This document shows positions 15,923 to 23,843 of a stretch of DNA of 31,819 bases, piece after piece. The notes beneath the pieces were generated by a model. The model did no database searches and was not told the origin of the DNA. It saw nothing but the letters and a program-made list of their open reading frames with translations. The position numbers were made by a program, and so were the translations under genes. The stretch is from a virus: positions 1 through 31,819 of IMG/VR virus record IMGVR_UViG_3300030329_005480; one strand, given 5' to 3'. Each line of letters begins with the position of its first letter. The first letter of the stretch is position 1.

Positions 15923-16498
15923 TTACAGAGCCGCAACCTTGGCCGCGAGCTTTTTGCGTAAGCGAGGCGCATCGGCAAGTTCTTGCTCGAGAAACTCTTT
16001 GTAAAACTGGGCCATGTCGTCGGCCGCACCCCGAGATTCATCCTCGGTCCAGGCACCGATTTCCTTAGCCATCTGAGCCTGCGTGACACCCTTTCCGTCC
16101 TTGCCACCATCCATCTCCAGATTGACGGGAAACGGGAAAGTCAGATGCATCGTTCCTTTCATCACCGACTGGGCACTGCCACCAACTCGAATGACAGGGA
16201 ACTGGCTGGTCATGTGATCTCGGGTCTTACCGGTCTTCACGAGGTCGGTGACGCTGTTGAACTTCTGTTTCTTCACCGTCCGCGTCCGCGTCTTACGCGG
16301 CATGTGGTCGTATCGTGATCGGTTGCCACGCTGAAAGTGCTTGGGGAGTACTTCCAAGCGATGCTTCAGCAACGTGGTCCGAACTGCGTTCTTGGATGCA
16401 CGGTTGTGGATGCGCATGAAGCGAGCGCTGTCGTGAATGGGAGCTGGTGCCGTAATGGCGAATCCAACTTCCGGCAGTGCTGTGACTCCAAACGGCAT
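15923..16498 (-). CDS. Head-tail connector/minor tail-type protein
   Basis: 191 aa from ATG 16498, which overlaps the upstream TGA as ATGA. The longer frame starting at 16531 would overlap the previous gene by 34 bp. The N-terminal half is very basic (RASKNAVRTTLLKHRLEVLPKHF is followed by RKTRTRTVKKQK), then comes a beta region and a helical Lys/Ala-rich C-terminus. HK97 gp10-like and related tail-completion proteins have a similar length and position. The family is not certain. Confidence 0.45.
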   Translation of the reverse strand: MPFGVTALPEVGFAITAPAPIHDSARFMRIHNRASKNAVRTTLLKHRLEVLPKHFQRGNRSRYDHMPRKTRTRTVKKQKFNSVTDLVKTGKTRDHMTSQFPVIRVGGSAQSVMKGTMHLTFPFPVNLEMDGGKDGKGVTQAQMAKEIGAWTEDESRGAADDMAQFYKEFLEQELADAPRLRKKLAAKVAAL

Positions 16499-17055
16499 CA
16501 GAAATAACTCACTTGAAAACCGGCGTGCCAAATCTGCTTGAACGTCTCGCCTTCTTCCGGATCGGGCAGCTCCATCTCAGCGGCATCGATTTCAAAGGGA
16601 CCACTGGTCTTTCGGAAGCCGACGACGTTCAGGTGCGTCTCGCCAGAGACTGGTGTTCCTTGCCCCGAGTTCTGCCCCATCTCGTTGATGATTGCTTCGA
16701 CTTGTGTGATGAACCAACTCTCCGCATCCTCTTCCTCATCTGCGTACTCGGGCGGTATCGGAAACTGAAACGACACCGTCAGGAATGCGTTTTCGATGTG
16801 GAAGAAGTTGACTCCACCTTTGACGTAGTCCAGTGGTTCGTCTTCGTCGGACACCACTGCGATCGGCGGCAGGTGGTTCTCTCGCAGGACCTCGTTGCGG
16901 TCGTATGGCTTGGCTGCTGGGTAGTGGATCCGCTTGCGTGCTGTAGCTTCGTCTGCCGCCTCGACCACACTCCGGAACGTGGCACTCGACCCAATCAGCA
17001 ACTTCATCCGATAGGGACCTTTGAAGATTCCTGTTGGTAGCGGTGCTGTGACCAT
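16498..17055 (-). CDS. Tail terminator/completion-like protein
   Basis: 185 aa; the ATG follows the upstream TAA by 3 nt. Mixed alpha/beta sequence with an N-terminal basic helix (DEATARKRIHYPAA), an acidic loop (YADEEEDAESW) and a C-terminal strand IWHAGFQVSYF that resembles the end of many tail terminator proteins. It lies between connector and tube genes. The protein would cap the tube and join it to the head; this rests on position and a weak pattern. Confidence 0.45.
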   Translation of the reverse strand: MVTAPLPTGIFKGPYRMKLLIGSSATFRSVVEAADEATARKRIHYPAAKPYDRNEVLRENHLPPIAVVSDEDEPLDYVKGGVNFFHIENAFLTVSFQFPIPPEYADEEEDAESWFITQVEAIINEMGQNSGQGTPVSGETHLNVVGFRKTSGPFEIDAAEMELPDPEEGETFKQIWHAGFQVSYF

Positions 17056-17058
17056 GGG

Positions 17059-17493
17059 TTATCCGGAATTCGTTTGTCTGGCGACCAACAGGTCCTTTCG
17101 GTGAACTGCCAGTACGTCGAACATGCCTGCGTCTCGACCAAGAATCCTTTTGACTGCGTAGACGCTGCCGTCAGCGATCTTGATCAAATCAGGGTCACTC
17201 TTGCTCGGCCTGATTCGGATGTTGCTGATTGCCGTCTGTGGAATGGAGACGACGATGCTTTCTCGAATCGATCGACCCTGTGATGTGTTGTGCGTGATGC
17301 CATCGCCTCGCGCTTCGCGACTGCCTTCAAGGGCATCCTCTTGAACGATCGCCTGGGTGGTTACCTTCTTTGCTTGTTGTCCCTTGGGGAATATCTCGAT
17401 CTGCTCGTTGAACTCTTCCGCATTGCCATCGGAGTCCGTCGGCAAAAAGACGTCCAAGATGTCGGATGACAGAAGTGACTTGAGCGTTGCCAT
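17059..17493 (-). CDS. Head-completion (stopper)-like protein
   Basis: 144 aa from ATG 17493. The frame is open to ATG 17535, but that start lies in the loop of a strong terminator-type hairpin, and residues upstream of 17493 would be encoded by the stem and T-run, so the inner start is chosen. No clear ribosome site precedes it. The C-terminal part, VYAVKRILGRDAGMFDVLAVHRKD, has the look of head-closure proteins, which fold as a small beta barrel at the portal exit. The call is tentative. Confidence 0.45.
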   Translation of the reverse strand: MATLKSLLSSDILDVFLPTDSDGNAEEFNEQIEIFPKGQQAKKVTTQAIVQEDALEGSREARGDGITHNTSQGRSIRESIVVSIPQTAISNIRIRPSKSDPDLIKIADGSVYAVKRILGRDAGMFDVLAVHRKDLLVARQTNSG

Positions 17494-17550
17494 AAACAAA
17501 AAGGCAGGCTGCCGGGGGTAAGGCACCCAAGCCATGTACCCCCGACAGCC
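17494..17550 (-). terminator. Intrinsic terminator after the decoration-like gene
   Basis: A 14-bp stem with a single mismatch (17550-17537 with 17520-17507) encloses a 16-nt loop and is followed on the minus strand by TGCC and a T-rich run (17502-17494, TTTTTGTTT). It separates the capsid/decoration genes from the connector and tail genes, and probably lowers transcription of the latter. Confidence 0.8.
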
Positions 17551-17569
17551 AAACCTTGTGAAGGGTTAG

Positions 17570-18247
17570 TTACACGCCGGCTTGCCAGCGGTACTTCATG
17601 CCGAACTGGAACAAGGACACGGCAGGCGTGCCAGTACCAGAAGCCTTTTGCAACTGCACGAACGGCTGGACAAGGTCGCCGCTTGCGGACAGTGCACTCA
17701 TGTCGAACGTGGTGGTTTCGGCCACTCGCTCGCCATCGAAGTAGAACTTGACGTCGGCCAAGCCTGCACTGAGATCGACCAACATCTTCTTGTAGGTCGT
17801 GCTCAGCGTCTTGCCACTTGCCACGTCGTTGTTGTCAACGGAACCAGAGTCGGTTTCCACGACAACGTTGCTCGTGGAGGCAGAACCTTCCATTCGGAAC
17901 CACGCGTTGGTGGTCACGTCGTCAGCAGTGTCGTCTTGCTCGCTGCCCAGGCCCATGACGAGCGTGGTCACGGAATCGATGCCAGAGACTTTCGCGATCC
18001 ACCAGATGTGTTCGATGTCGCGAATGTCGTAGGACAGCAAGTCCTCGTGATAGAGAGTGACGATTTCCGCTTCACTGGTGGCAGCCAGGGTGATGTCAAA
18101 CGAACCGCCACGAATGGCAGTGTTGACGAAGCTCGGTGTACCGCCAGAGCTGGTGTCTTTGATTGCCCACCCGTTTGACGTTCCTGCCGTCAGGTCGAGT
18201 GGTCGATCGAAGTTGTCGATGTAAGTGCTTACGCCGCGATGAATCAT
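17570..18247 (-). CDS. Capsid decoration/jelly-roll protein
   Basis: 225 aa; ATG 18247 has AAGGA 7 nt upstream. The sequence has a beta jelly-roll character: FDRPLDLTAGTSNGWAI at the start, alternating Ser/Thr-rich strands, and VDLSAGLADVKFYFDGERVAET near the end, a phrase typical of ConA-like folds where a ligand or small-molecule loop precedes a strand. It lies right behind the capsid gene between two hairpins, so it is likely made in large amounts. A head decoration or head-fibre role is the best guess. Confidence 0.5.
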   Translation of the reverse strand: MIHRGVSTYIDNFDRPLDLTAGTSNGWAIKDTSSGGTPSFVNTAIRGGSFDITLAATSEAEIVTLYHEDLLSYDIRDIEHIWWIAKVSGIDSVTTLVMGLGSEQDDTADDVTTNAWFRMEGSASTSNVVVETDSGSVDNNDVASGKTLSTTYKKMLVDLSAGLADVKFYFDGERVAETTTFDMSALSASGDLVQPFVQLQKASGTGTPAVSLFQFGMKYRWQAGV

Positions 18248-18328
18248 GTGTAAATCCTTTTTTCGGGTTTGGCTGCACCTGGCTCGGTGCTCTCCCTTTG
18301 AAAAACGGGTTTATGGAAACTGAATGAC

Positions 18329-18361
18329 CCCGCCCTGGGAGTGAAGGGTTCCCAGGACGGG
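18329..18361 (-). terminator. Hairpin after the capsid gene (weak terminator or mRNA-stabilising stem)
   Basis: A 12-bp stem with one mismatch (18361-18350 with 18340-18329) and a 9-nt loop follows the capsid stop. No T-run adjoins it; the nearest T-rich stretch is about 20 nt further on. It is therefore more likely an RNA 3'-end stabiliser or partial terminator than a full stop. Confidence 0.45.
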
Positions 18362-18379
18362 ATCGAGTCAGGAAGCTAA

Positions 18380-20968
18380 TTACGCACCAGCGTTTCGGAC
18401 CACACCGCGGTGATCGATGGCTTTCGCTGCGAACGTTTGGATGATGCTGAACTTACGAGCCTGCGTCTCTTCGTCGATCCAGTCGACGGTCATCGGAGTC
18501 TCTTGCCCTTGCAGGAAGGTGACTTCGATCGTGTCGATCTGTGCCGGATCAGCGAACAGGTAGTACTTGGTTGCACTGTCGGCATCCAAGAGAGGCTCAA
18601 CGATGGGCTCAAGAGTGCCAGCGGTGTTGAATACCGCGCTGCTCTTGTTGTCGGCCGGATCTGCACCCGAGCGAACAACGACCATCGTTCCTTGTTCCAG
18701 GGCGGCCGGAACAACGATGTACTTGGGAGTGAGGTTCAAGATGTCATCGCTCTCGTTGTTCTCAGGCGTGTTCAAGCCACGCATGAGTCGCATGAGAGTT
18801 TTCATCTCGCCGATTTCCGATGTGCTCGGAGCAGCACCCGAGGTGCGATCGTTGGATCGCTTTCGGTTGCCGGTTGCCGTGCTGAACAGAGCCACGCTAT
18901 CGCCGCCCATCGTCGGGTTGCTGGTAACGATGTTCCAGAACACCTTGTTGATGGTTCGGGCAGCTGCGTTGCCCATGATGGAAGGACGACGACTCAAGGC
19001 GGACATGTCGTCGTTGACGATCAAACGCCAGCTGAAGCTGAGCATTTCTGCGTACGCTTCGACGGCGTAGGTCTCTTCCTCGTTGCTCAGTGCAGCGAGT
19101 TCCGGAGCAAGGTTGTCTTGCCAGACCGGAAGGTTTGCTGCGGCCGACAACTTGGTGCGATGGATGGTCTTGAAGTCGGCAACCGACTCCGCTTGACGAC
19201 CAGGACCTCGCCACGTTGAGGGTGCTTCGGCGTAGCCAGCCTGCAGCGACTTATTGACTGCATCCTGGGTAATCACCGACAGAGTACCGGTGTCGTGGTA
19301 CGCTGCGTGGATGCTGGGCAAGCCAGCCAGTCGGGTGAAGCCCAAAGCGGCCATCGCGATTTGCGTGCCACTGAGGTTTCGCAGTTGCTGGTAGCTATAA
19401 CCGTCAGCCATCAAGCACTCGCGAGCAATGTCGCTGAGGCGAGCGTGCTGGAAGTCTTGCCACGTCTTGCTGCGTTCGGCCTCGGGGAAGTACTTGTCCA
19501 GCTTCTCCTTGGTGCCGTGACCGGCTTGATCCAAGGCTCGCATGGACATCGCTGTCTTCAACGCCTCGCGATGGTTGTCGGAAGGCTGAGTGCCCATCGA
19601 GCTGATGCGACCGCCGAATATTCGGTTGCCGTCTGCTTGAGCTTTGACGTCGATCAAGGCGTCTTTCAGTTCAGCCTTGTCTTCGATGCGATAGAGCCGA
19701 TCAAGATCGGATGCATCGATGTTATCTTTGTCGATGCCCTGGATTTCGAGCATGTCGTGGACATTCTCTTTCCGAGCTTCGAGTTCCGCCTTGGCTTGTG
19801 CCTTCTCTTCCTCACGCAACTCTTGGATCAACGACTTAACGTCGACGGCTGCAGTTGGATCGGCGGGGGGATCTGCGGGCGGATCAGCTGGGGGATCTGC
19901 TTTGCCGTAGACTTTGTCGCCGTTGGCGTCTAGCCACTCAAATGCAGCAGCGTCGTCGAGAGACGAATCCATCCCTGCAGCGACACATTTCGCTCGTAGT
20001 GCTGGAGGCATTTCATGCTCCTTGAGGTTTGATGGGGATGGATCCCCGGTAGAAGCCGGTTTCGACGGTGAAGCCGGCGGAGTAAGGCTGGCGGCCGAAG
20101 CCGCCACGCGAAGCACCTGTGCTGCACTAGTCAGCAAATCAGATGTAACGTTGACTTGTTGTTCACGAAGTCCCCACGCATCCAGAACAGCGTTGGGATC
20201 GTCGACCTCTTCTGCTTCGGTGGAGTTGGCGTCGACGATCTCGTCGATGAAGCCAAGCTCTTCCGCTTCAGCTGCGGTCATCCAGTTGTCTTTGGCGAGC
20301 AGCTCAACCAGATCGTCGTTGGACAGTCCGGTTCGCTTGCTGTAGGTCAGCCGCAGGTTGCTGTCGGCTTGGTCCAGCAGCTCGATGAAGTCCTTGATTT
20401 CTTCCTTCGTTCCATAGATGCCACCTCGAGCGTTGTGGATCATGAAGAAGGCGTTCTCGGCCATCTTGATCTGACCGGGAGATCCGGACATTGCGATCAG
20501 CGTTGCGGCCGATGCGGCTACACCCTCGATGCTGATTTCGATTTCAGCACTGTGAGCGACCAGCATGTTGTAGATGGCCGTCGCGTCGAAGACGTCGCCA
20601 CCACCTGAGTTGATGCGAACGACGATCTTGTCGATGTCGCCCATCTCTTTGAGTTCGCGATTGATGCTCGCTGCAGTGACTGCATCGTCATCCCACCACG
20701 AGTCGCCGATCGCGCCAAAGATCAACAGTTCGGCTGTGTTGGAATCCTCTGCCCGCACCCATTGGATTCTCGATCGCAGCCGTTTGTTTCGTCGCTTCTT
20801 TCGCTGAGCAGCGCTTGATGCCACTGGGCGCGTTGCGACACTGCGAGGCACACTTCGCACTACCGAACCAGGGAGCTTTGCATCTGCCTCGCGGCGTTTT
20901 GCTTCACGCTTTCGCAACTCAGCGATTCGCTTCTGGAAGCTCGTGTTGGATGGCTCTTTGGTTGTCAT
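18380..20968 (-). CDS. ClpP-type prohead protease, scaffold segment and major capsid protein in one polypeptide
   Basis: 862 aa; the ATG overlaps the portal stop (ATGA). Residues 68-245 are a ClpP-like (S14) protease: NSGGGDVFDA oxyanion loop (120-129), catalytic Ser153 in GVAASAATLIAMSG, His178 in FMIHNA, and probable Asp227 in AKDNWMTAAEAEELG. A Pro/Ser linker (295-313), ADPP repeats (357-371) and a Lys/Glu-rich coil (378-405) form a scaffold-like middle. From about residue 515 the sequence looks like a capsid subunit (SGTQIAMAALGF, RTINKVFWNIVTSNPTMGG, AAARTINK). The protease would mature the head after assembly. Protease-capsid fusions are known in phages. An internal start at Met320 could supply capsid without protease. 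Confidence 0.85.
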   Translation of the reverse strand: MTTKEPSNTSFQKRIAELRKREAKRREADAKLPGSVVRSVPRSVATRPVASSAAQRKKRRNKRLRSRIQWVRAEDSNTAELLIFGAIGDSWWDDDAVTAASINRELKEMGDIDKIVVRINSGGGDVFDATAIYNMLVAHSAEIEISIEGVAASAATLIAMSGSPGQIKMAENAFFMIHNARGGIYGTKEEIKDFIELLDQADSNLRLTYSKRTGLSNDDLVELLAKDNWMTAAEAEELGFIDEIVDANSTEAEEVDDPNAVLDAWGLREQQVNVTSDLLTSAAQVLRVAASAASLTPPASPSKPASTGDPSPSNLKEHEMPPALRAKCVAAGMDSSLDDAAAFEWLDANGDKVYGKADPPADPPADPPADPTAAVDVKSLIQELREEEKAQAKAELEARKENVHDMLEIQGIDKDNIDASDLDRLYRIEDKAELKDALIDVKAQADGNRIFGGRISSMGTQPSDNHREALKTAMSMRALDQAGHGTKEKLDKYFPEAERSKTWQDFQHARLSDIARECLMADGYSYQQLRNLSGTQIAMAALGFTRLAGLPSIHAAYHDTGTLSVITQDAVNKSLQAGYAEAPSTWRGPGRQAESVADFKTIHRTKLSAAANLPVWQDNLAPELAALSNEEETYAVEAYAEMLSFSWRLIVNDDMSALSRRPSIMGNAAARTINKVFWNIVTSNPTMGGDSVALFSTATGNRKRSNDRTSGAAPSTSEIGEMKTLMRLMRGLNTPENNESDDILNLTPKYIVVPAALEQGTMVVVRSGADPADNKSSAVFNTAGTLEPIVEPLLDADSATKYYLFADPAQIDTIEVTFLQGQETPMTVDWIDEETQARKFSIIQTFAAKAIDHRGVVRNAGA
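19856..19900 (-). repeat. Tandem ADPP coding repeat in the capsid fusion
   Basis: Residues 357-371 of the fusion protein read as consecutive ADPP units (Gly-Lys-ADPP-ADPP-ADPP-ADP-Thr), encoded by near-identical 12-nt units. It forms a flexible Pro-rich tether inside the scaffold segment and is a natural site of unit-number variation. Confidence 0.7.
20009..20023 (-). promoter_or_regulatory. Internal ribosome binding site and start codon (Met320)
   Basis: A perfect AAGGAG (20023-20018) lies 6 nt before an in-frame ATG (20011-20009) inside the protease-capsid gene. Initiation here would make a 543-aa scaffold-capsid protein lacking the protease. The site falls at the domain border, just after the Pro/Ser linker, and the residues that follow (MPPALRAKCVAAGMD) look like a normal N-terminus. 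Confidence 0.6.
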
Positions 20969-22665
20969 GCAAGCACCGTGTCTTCTTCGAGTTGGTCTTC
21001 GAGCATCGTGTCGTCGTCGACGTCTTCTTCCTGTGCGTTTTGCTGCTCAAGCTGTGCCTTCTGGACCTGAACCGACGCGTCAGCTGCCTCCAATCCGAGG
21101 CCTCGCATCAGCAGTTCATCTGGAAGGTTCTTGGATCGACCCTCTTCGAGATACTCAGCCTGTTCGGACTGAATCTCACGCCAGTCGCTGCCGACTCGGG
21201 CAGCTTCGCGTTGTGGCGAACTACGTCCGCCGCGAACTCGGTTGTCTGCGGCAGCTTCGTCGTCTTTGGGATTGATGGAGCGACTGACTGGTCCCTTCCA
21301 CTCGACCTTCAGCAACTGCTTGCTGCGATCGCGGAAGTCGTCCATGTCAAAGCCGTCGACTTCATCGAAGTAGCCAGCCAACACGCCTGCGTTGACGACT
21401 TCCTCGTAGACCGGCTGGTTGAAGTTCTGCCCAAACCACTCTTGGATGACTTCGATCTCGGGCCAGATGTCGTTGTCTGCGGATCGCTCGGAGCTGAAGC
21501 TCGAACCCTTGTAGTCGCCCGTGACCGTCGATGACTTGATGCCGGGCACTGAGCTTGCTTCGCCACGAAGCTGGTACTGCAGAAACGGCTCGGCTCCGCT
21601 GTTGGGCCGATTCGGGTTGATCATCTGCAGCTCGCCGGTTTGCCCGAGATTGAGCAACATGCCTGGGGTGACATGGGTTACCGTGTTGCCGTCGGCATCG
21701 GTCAGCTCAAAGTTCTCTTGCGTGCCGGGCAGCCCCATCGGGTTGGAGTTGCTGCCGGATGCCCGGTAGCCGATCACGTAGCTGCTGCCAACTTTGGCAG
21801 CAACCATTTCGCTGTTCTCGTAGTCGCGCCGATCATCGGCACTTAGCAACGTGGCGCAGAACCAGGAAGCTCCGAGGATCTGATCGATATCTTCCTCGAA
21901 CAGCAGATGGCCTATGTGTTTGGCACTGACCGGGACTGATTCCAGCGTGTGATCGTTTTGAAGGAGGTGGTACTTCTTGGGGCGATTGTCGTCGTCGAGT
22001 TCAATGCCACCGTGACCCTTGCTTTGATCCAATCGCTGGATGTGCACTAACTGCAGCTGCAGAGGGATTTCGAGTCGCTGTCGACGCCAGTCTTTTGTCT
22101 TGAGATGCCGAAACCGGAAGAGGCAGCCACCACTGAGCATGGCCGATCGGAAAGAGGTGCGCTGAAGTGCCGGCAGCGTCTGCCCACCTCGGCCAGGGCG
22201 GCCTCGATAGTCGATCTCTTTGCCAGCTTCGACCCACAGCTGACCAGCTCGCTCACGGAACTCCGTCCAGGCTGATCCGTCAGGACGGGTCGCTTGGCTC
22301 ATTGGAGTCTGGCCGTTCTTGCCGACGACCTTGCTGGTCAAGCTTTTGACCATCTTCCGCGTTTGCGGATTGTTTCGATATAGATTCCACGCGCGATACC
22401 GCATGTTGCGGATCTGGTCGCGTGGCAGCATGTTCTCGCTGTGCATGCCAGGGGCAGCCGGTCCAGTGCCGTGGCCGCTCTTGCCTGACTCGTATCCACC
22501 GCTGCTCGATCCGCCACCAGTCATCTGCTTGCGGATGCTGGCCAGATCGCTCTCCATCCGAATCCGATTGTGCCGCGCAACCATATGCTCGATGCGGGCG
22601 TTCTCGCGATTGCGCGCCCACGTCGGAGAGATGACGGCGATGATGCGATCGAACAGAGGGATCAT
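20965..22665 (-). CDS. Portal protein (lambda gpB-like)
   Basis: 566 aa; the ATG overlaps the gpW-like stop (ATGA). It has the hallmarks of the lambda-type portal family: RYRAWNLYRNNPQTRKMVKSL near residues 90-110, EIDYRGRPGRGGQTLPALQR, FRSAMLSGGCLFRFR, the loop with HIGHLLFEEDIDQILGASWF, and the late PGIKSSTVTGDYKGSSFSSERSADNDIW region. The dodecameric ring forms the DNA entry channel and packaging-motor base. The C-terminus is acidic and Gln-rich. Length is within the family range. Confidence 0.9.
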   Translation of the reverse strand: MIPLFDRIIAVISPTWARNRENARIEHMVARHNRIRMESDLASIRKQMTGGGSSSGGYESGKSGHGTGPAAPGMHSENMLPRDQIRNMRYRAWNLYRNNPQTRKMVKSLTSKVVGKNGQTPMSQATRPDGSAWTEFRERAGQLWVEAGKEIDYRGRPGRGGQTLPALQRTSFRSAMLSGGCLFRFRHLKTKDWRRQRLEIPLQLQLVHIQRLDQSKGHGGIELDDDNRPKKYHLLQNDHTLESVPVSAKHIGHLLFEEDIDQILGASWFCATLLSADDRRDYENSEMVAAKVGSSYVIGYRASGSNSNPMGLPGTQENFELTDADGNTVTHVTPGMLLNLGQTGELQMINPNRPNSGAEPFLQYQLRGEASSVPGIKSSTVTGDYKGSSFSSERSADNDIWPEIEVIQEWFGQNFNQPVYEEVVNAGVLAGYFDEVDGFDMDDFRDRSKQLLKVEWKGPVSRSINPKDDEAAADNRVRGGRSSPQREAARVGSDWREIQSEQAEYLEEGRSKNLPDELLMRGLGLEAADASVQVQKAQLEQQNAQEEDVDDDTMLEDQLEEDTVLA

Positions 22666-22871
22666 GTAGACCGATGGAACTGAGCAACTGTGACCTGAGA
22701 TCCAGCAGATTCGGCTTGGATCTCTTGCAGCAGCTCGCGACGTGCATCAAAGAGTTCTTTGAGGTTTGCACGCTTCACTTCTCGCTGGCGAACCGTATAC
22801 GCCTGGGCTGCCAGAGCCTTTTCGATGGCGGACTCGATTTGGGCCAAGAGAGTGGAAGTTGCGACTGCCAT
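22662..22871 (-). CDS. gpW-like head-tail joining protein
   Basis: 69 aa from ATG 22871 (GTG 22877 is an alternative). The pattern AQIESAIEKALAAQAYTVRQ followed by VKRANLKELFDARRELLQEI matches the small gpW-type adaptor encoded between large terminase and portal in lambda-like phages. That family binds the portal ring after packaging so that the tail can join. The start codon lies in the 3' arm of an 11-bp hairpin (22865-22895), which could restrict translation. The stop overlaps the portal ATG. Confidence 0.75.
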   Translation of the reverse strand: MAVATSTLLAQIESAIEKALAAQAYTVRQREVKRANLKELFDARRELLQEIQAESAGSQVTVAQFHRST

Positions 22872-22895
22872 TCGCACACGAGTAGCGAATGGCAG
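22865..22895 (-). promoter_or_regulatory. Hairpin covering the gpW-like start codon
   Basis: Perfect 11-bp inverted repeat (22865-22875 and 22885-22895) with a 9-nt loop. On the minus-strand transcript the 3' arm contains the ATG of the gpW-like gene, so folding would hide it from ribosomes. It may equally be a palindromic protein-binding site. Confidence 0.6.
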
Positions 22896-22918
22896 CCGGT
22901 TCCATCAACGTCGGAGAT

Positions 22919-22954
22919 GGCGCGATGGTATCGCGCCGACACTTTTTGCGTGTC
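22919..22954 (-). promoter_or_regulatory. Two adjacent small hairpins in the intergenic gap
   Basis: Within the 102-nt gap before the gpW-like gene lie a perfect 8-bp hairpin with a 3-nt loop (22919-22926 with 22930-22937) and, immediately beside it, a 5-bp hairpin with a 7-nt loop (22938-22942 with 22950-22954). Neither is followed by a T-run on the minus strand. A CTGACA/CGATAC pair with 17-nt spacing overlaps them and could be a leftward promoter, but this is weak. Confidence 0.35.
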
Positions 22955-22979
22955 AGACGTATCCGTCGGTTATTTTTCG

Positions 22980-23387
22980 TCAGACGGAAGTGACGATTTC
23001 AGGTCGGTCGGCGTCCTCAGTGCCTTCCTCCGTGTCTTCCTCTGGCGGAACGGAGCAACCTACCAGGACGGCAAGAGCGAGTTCTACGGAATCCTGTGCG
23101 ATCTGCTCAGTAGGAAGACCGTTCTCCAGTGGCATCGTTGCCATCTTTGCCGCCACTTGTGTCGCGATATCGCCAGCGAGTTTTTCAAGCTTGGAGAAGC
23201 CGCCGCCGATGACTGTCTTGCAACCAACGGCACTTTGCATGTTGACGACTGCGGCGTTCGCGTTCGGGCCCGCGACGCATTCAAACTCGACGTCAGGGGC
23301 GACGCCCGGCTGCACAATCTGTCCCTGGCCGGGTCTTCGTTTGGGTCTTTTGGTCATCTGTCTCTTTCTTCGTTTCGGTTTACTCAT
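22980..23387 (-). CDS. Hypothetical protein, basic head and acidic tail
   Basis: 135 aa; ATG 23387 is 1 nt after the TAG of the zinc-ribbon gene. It has a strongly basic N-terminus (SKPKRRKRQMTKRPKRRPG), which could bind DNA or RNA, and a mixed middle with three Cys. The helix SKLEKLAGDIATQVAAKMATM precedes an acidic end (PPEEDTEEGTEDADRPE). It lies between terminase and connector genes. No family is recognised; it may be a packaging accessory. Confidence 0.5.
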   Translation of the reverse strand: MSKPKRRKRQMTKRPKRRPGQGQIVQPGVAPDVEFECVAGPNANAAVVNMQSAVGCKTVIGGGFSKLEKLAGDIATQVAAKMATMPLENGLPTEQIAQDSVELALAVLVGCSVPPEEDTEEGTEDADRPEIVTSV

Positions 23388-23388
23388 G

Positions 23389-23841
23389 CTACGTTCCTGG
23401 TGCGTGTTGGCCCGAGTAAACCTCGGACTTCTCTTCGTAGTACTCGTCGTTCACGAGAACGGCTGGCTGTCCGTTGATACGCTCAACCGTTTCCGTCACA
23501 CGAACGTCGATGTGCCAGTTGTTCCCACACTGATTGCATTGGAAGTACCGCCGAAGCAAGCCGCCAACTCGACGGTGGTACTTCTGCTTCGCTGCGTAAC
23601 CTTTGTAGCCACCCCAGCACGCAGGGCATCGTTTGTACGGAGGGATCTTGTCCAGATCCACCTCTTCCGGTGCTTCGGGATCCGGTGACGCATCATTGGC
23701 CGTCGCGGCCGGCGGTGCCGCGTTTTCTGGCGTCGCTGCAGAAGCGGAGTCGGCTTTCGTTTCCTCCTCCTTTTTCTTGACGTCCGGCTCTTTCGCTGGA
23801 GAGTCTTTTGTTCGGTTGTTGGGACGGTTTCTTCTAGACAT
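23389..23841 (-). CDS. Zinc-ribbon protein behind the large terminase
   Basis: 150 aa from ATG 23841, with AAGG 8 nt upstream overlapping the end of the terminase gene; two GTG codons a little earlier are alternatives. The first 75 residues are low-complexity Lys/Glu/Ala/Pro. The folded part carries CPAC and CNQC, a four-Cys ribbon (RCPACWGGYKGY, then FQCNQCGNNW) with an aromatic spacer. Such ribbons bind nucleic acid or protein. Its place after the terminase suggests a packaging accessory. It ends in TAG. Confidence 0.6.
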   Translation of the reverse strand: MSRRNRPNNRTKDSPAKEPDVKKKEEETKADSASAATPENAAPPAATANDASPDPEAPEEVDLDKIPPYKRCPACWGGYKGYAAKQKYHRRVGGLLRRYFQCNQCGNNWHIDVRVTETVERINGQPAVLVNDEYYEEKSEVYSGQHAPGT

Positions 23842-23843
23842 GG

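Noticed and set aside
18329-18361. Full intrinsic terminator after the capsid gene
   Set aside because: The stem is strong, but the T-run needed directly behind it on the minus strand is absent; kept only as a hairpin of low confidence.
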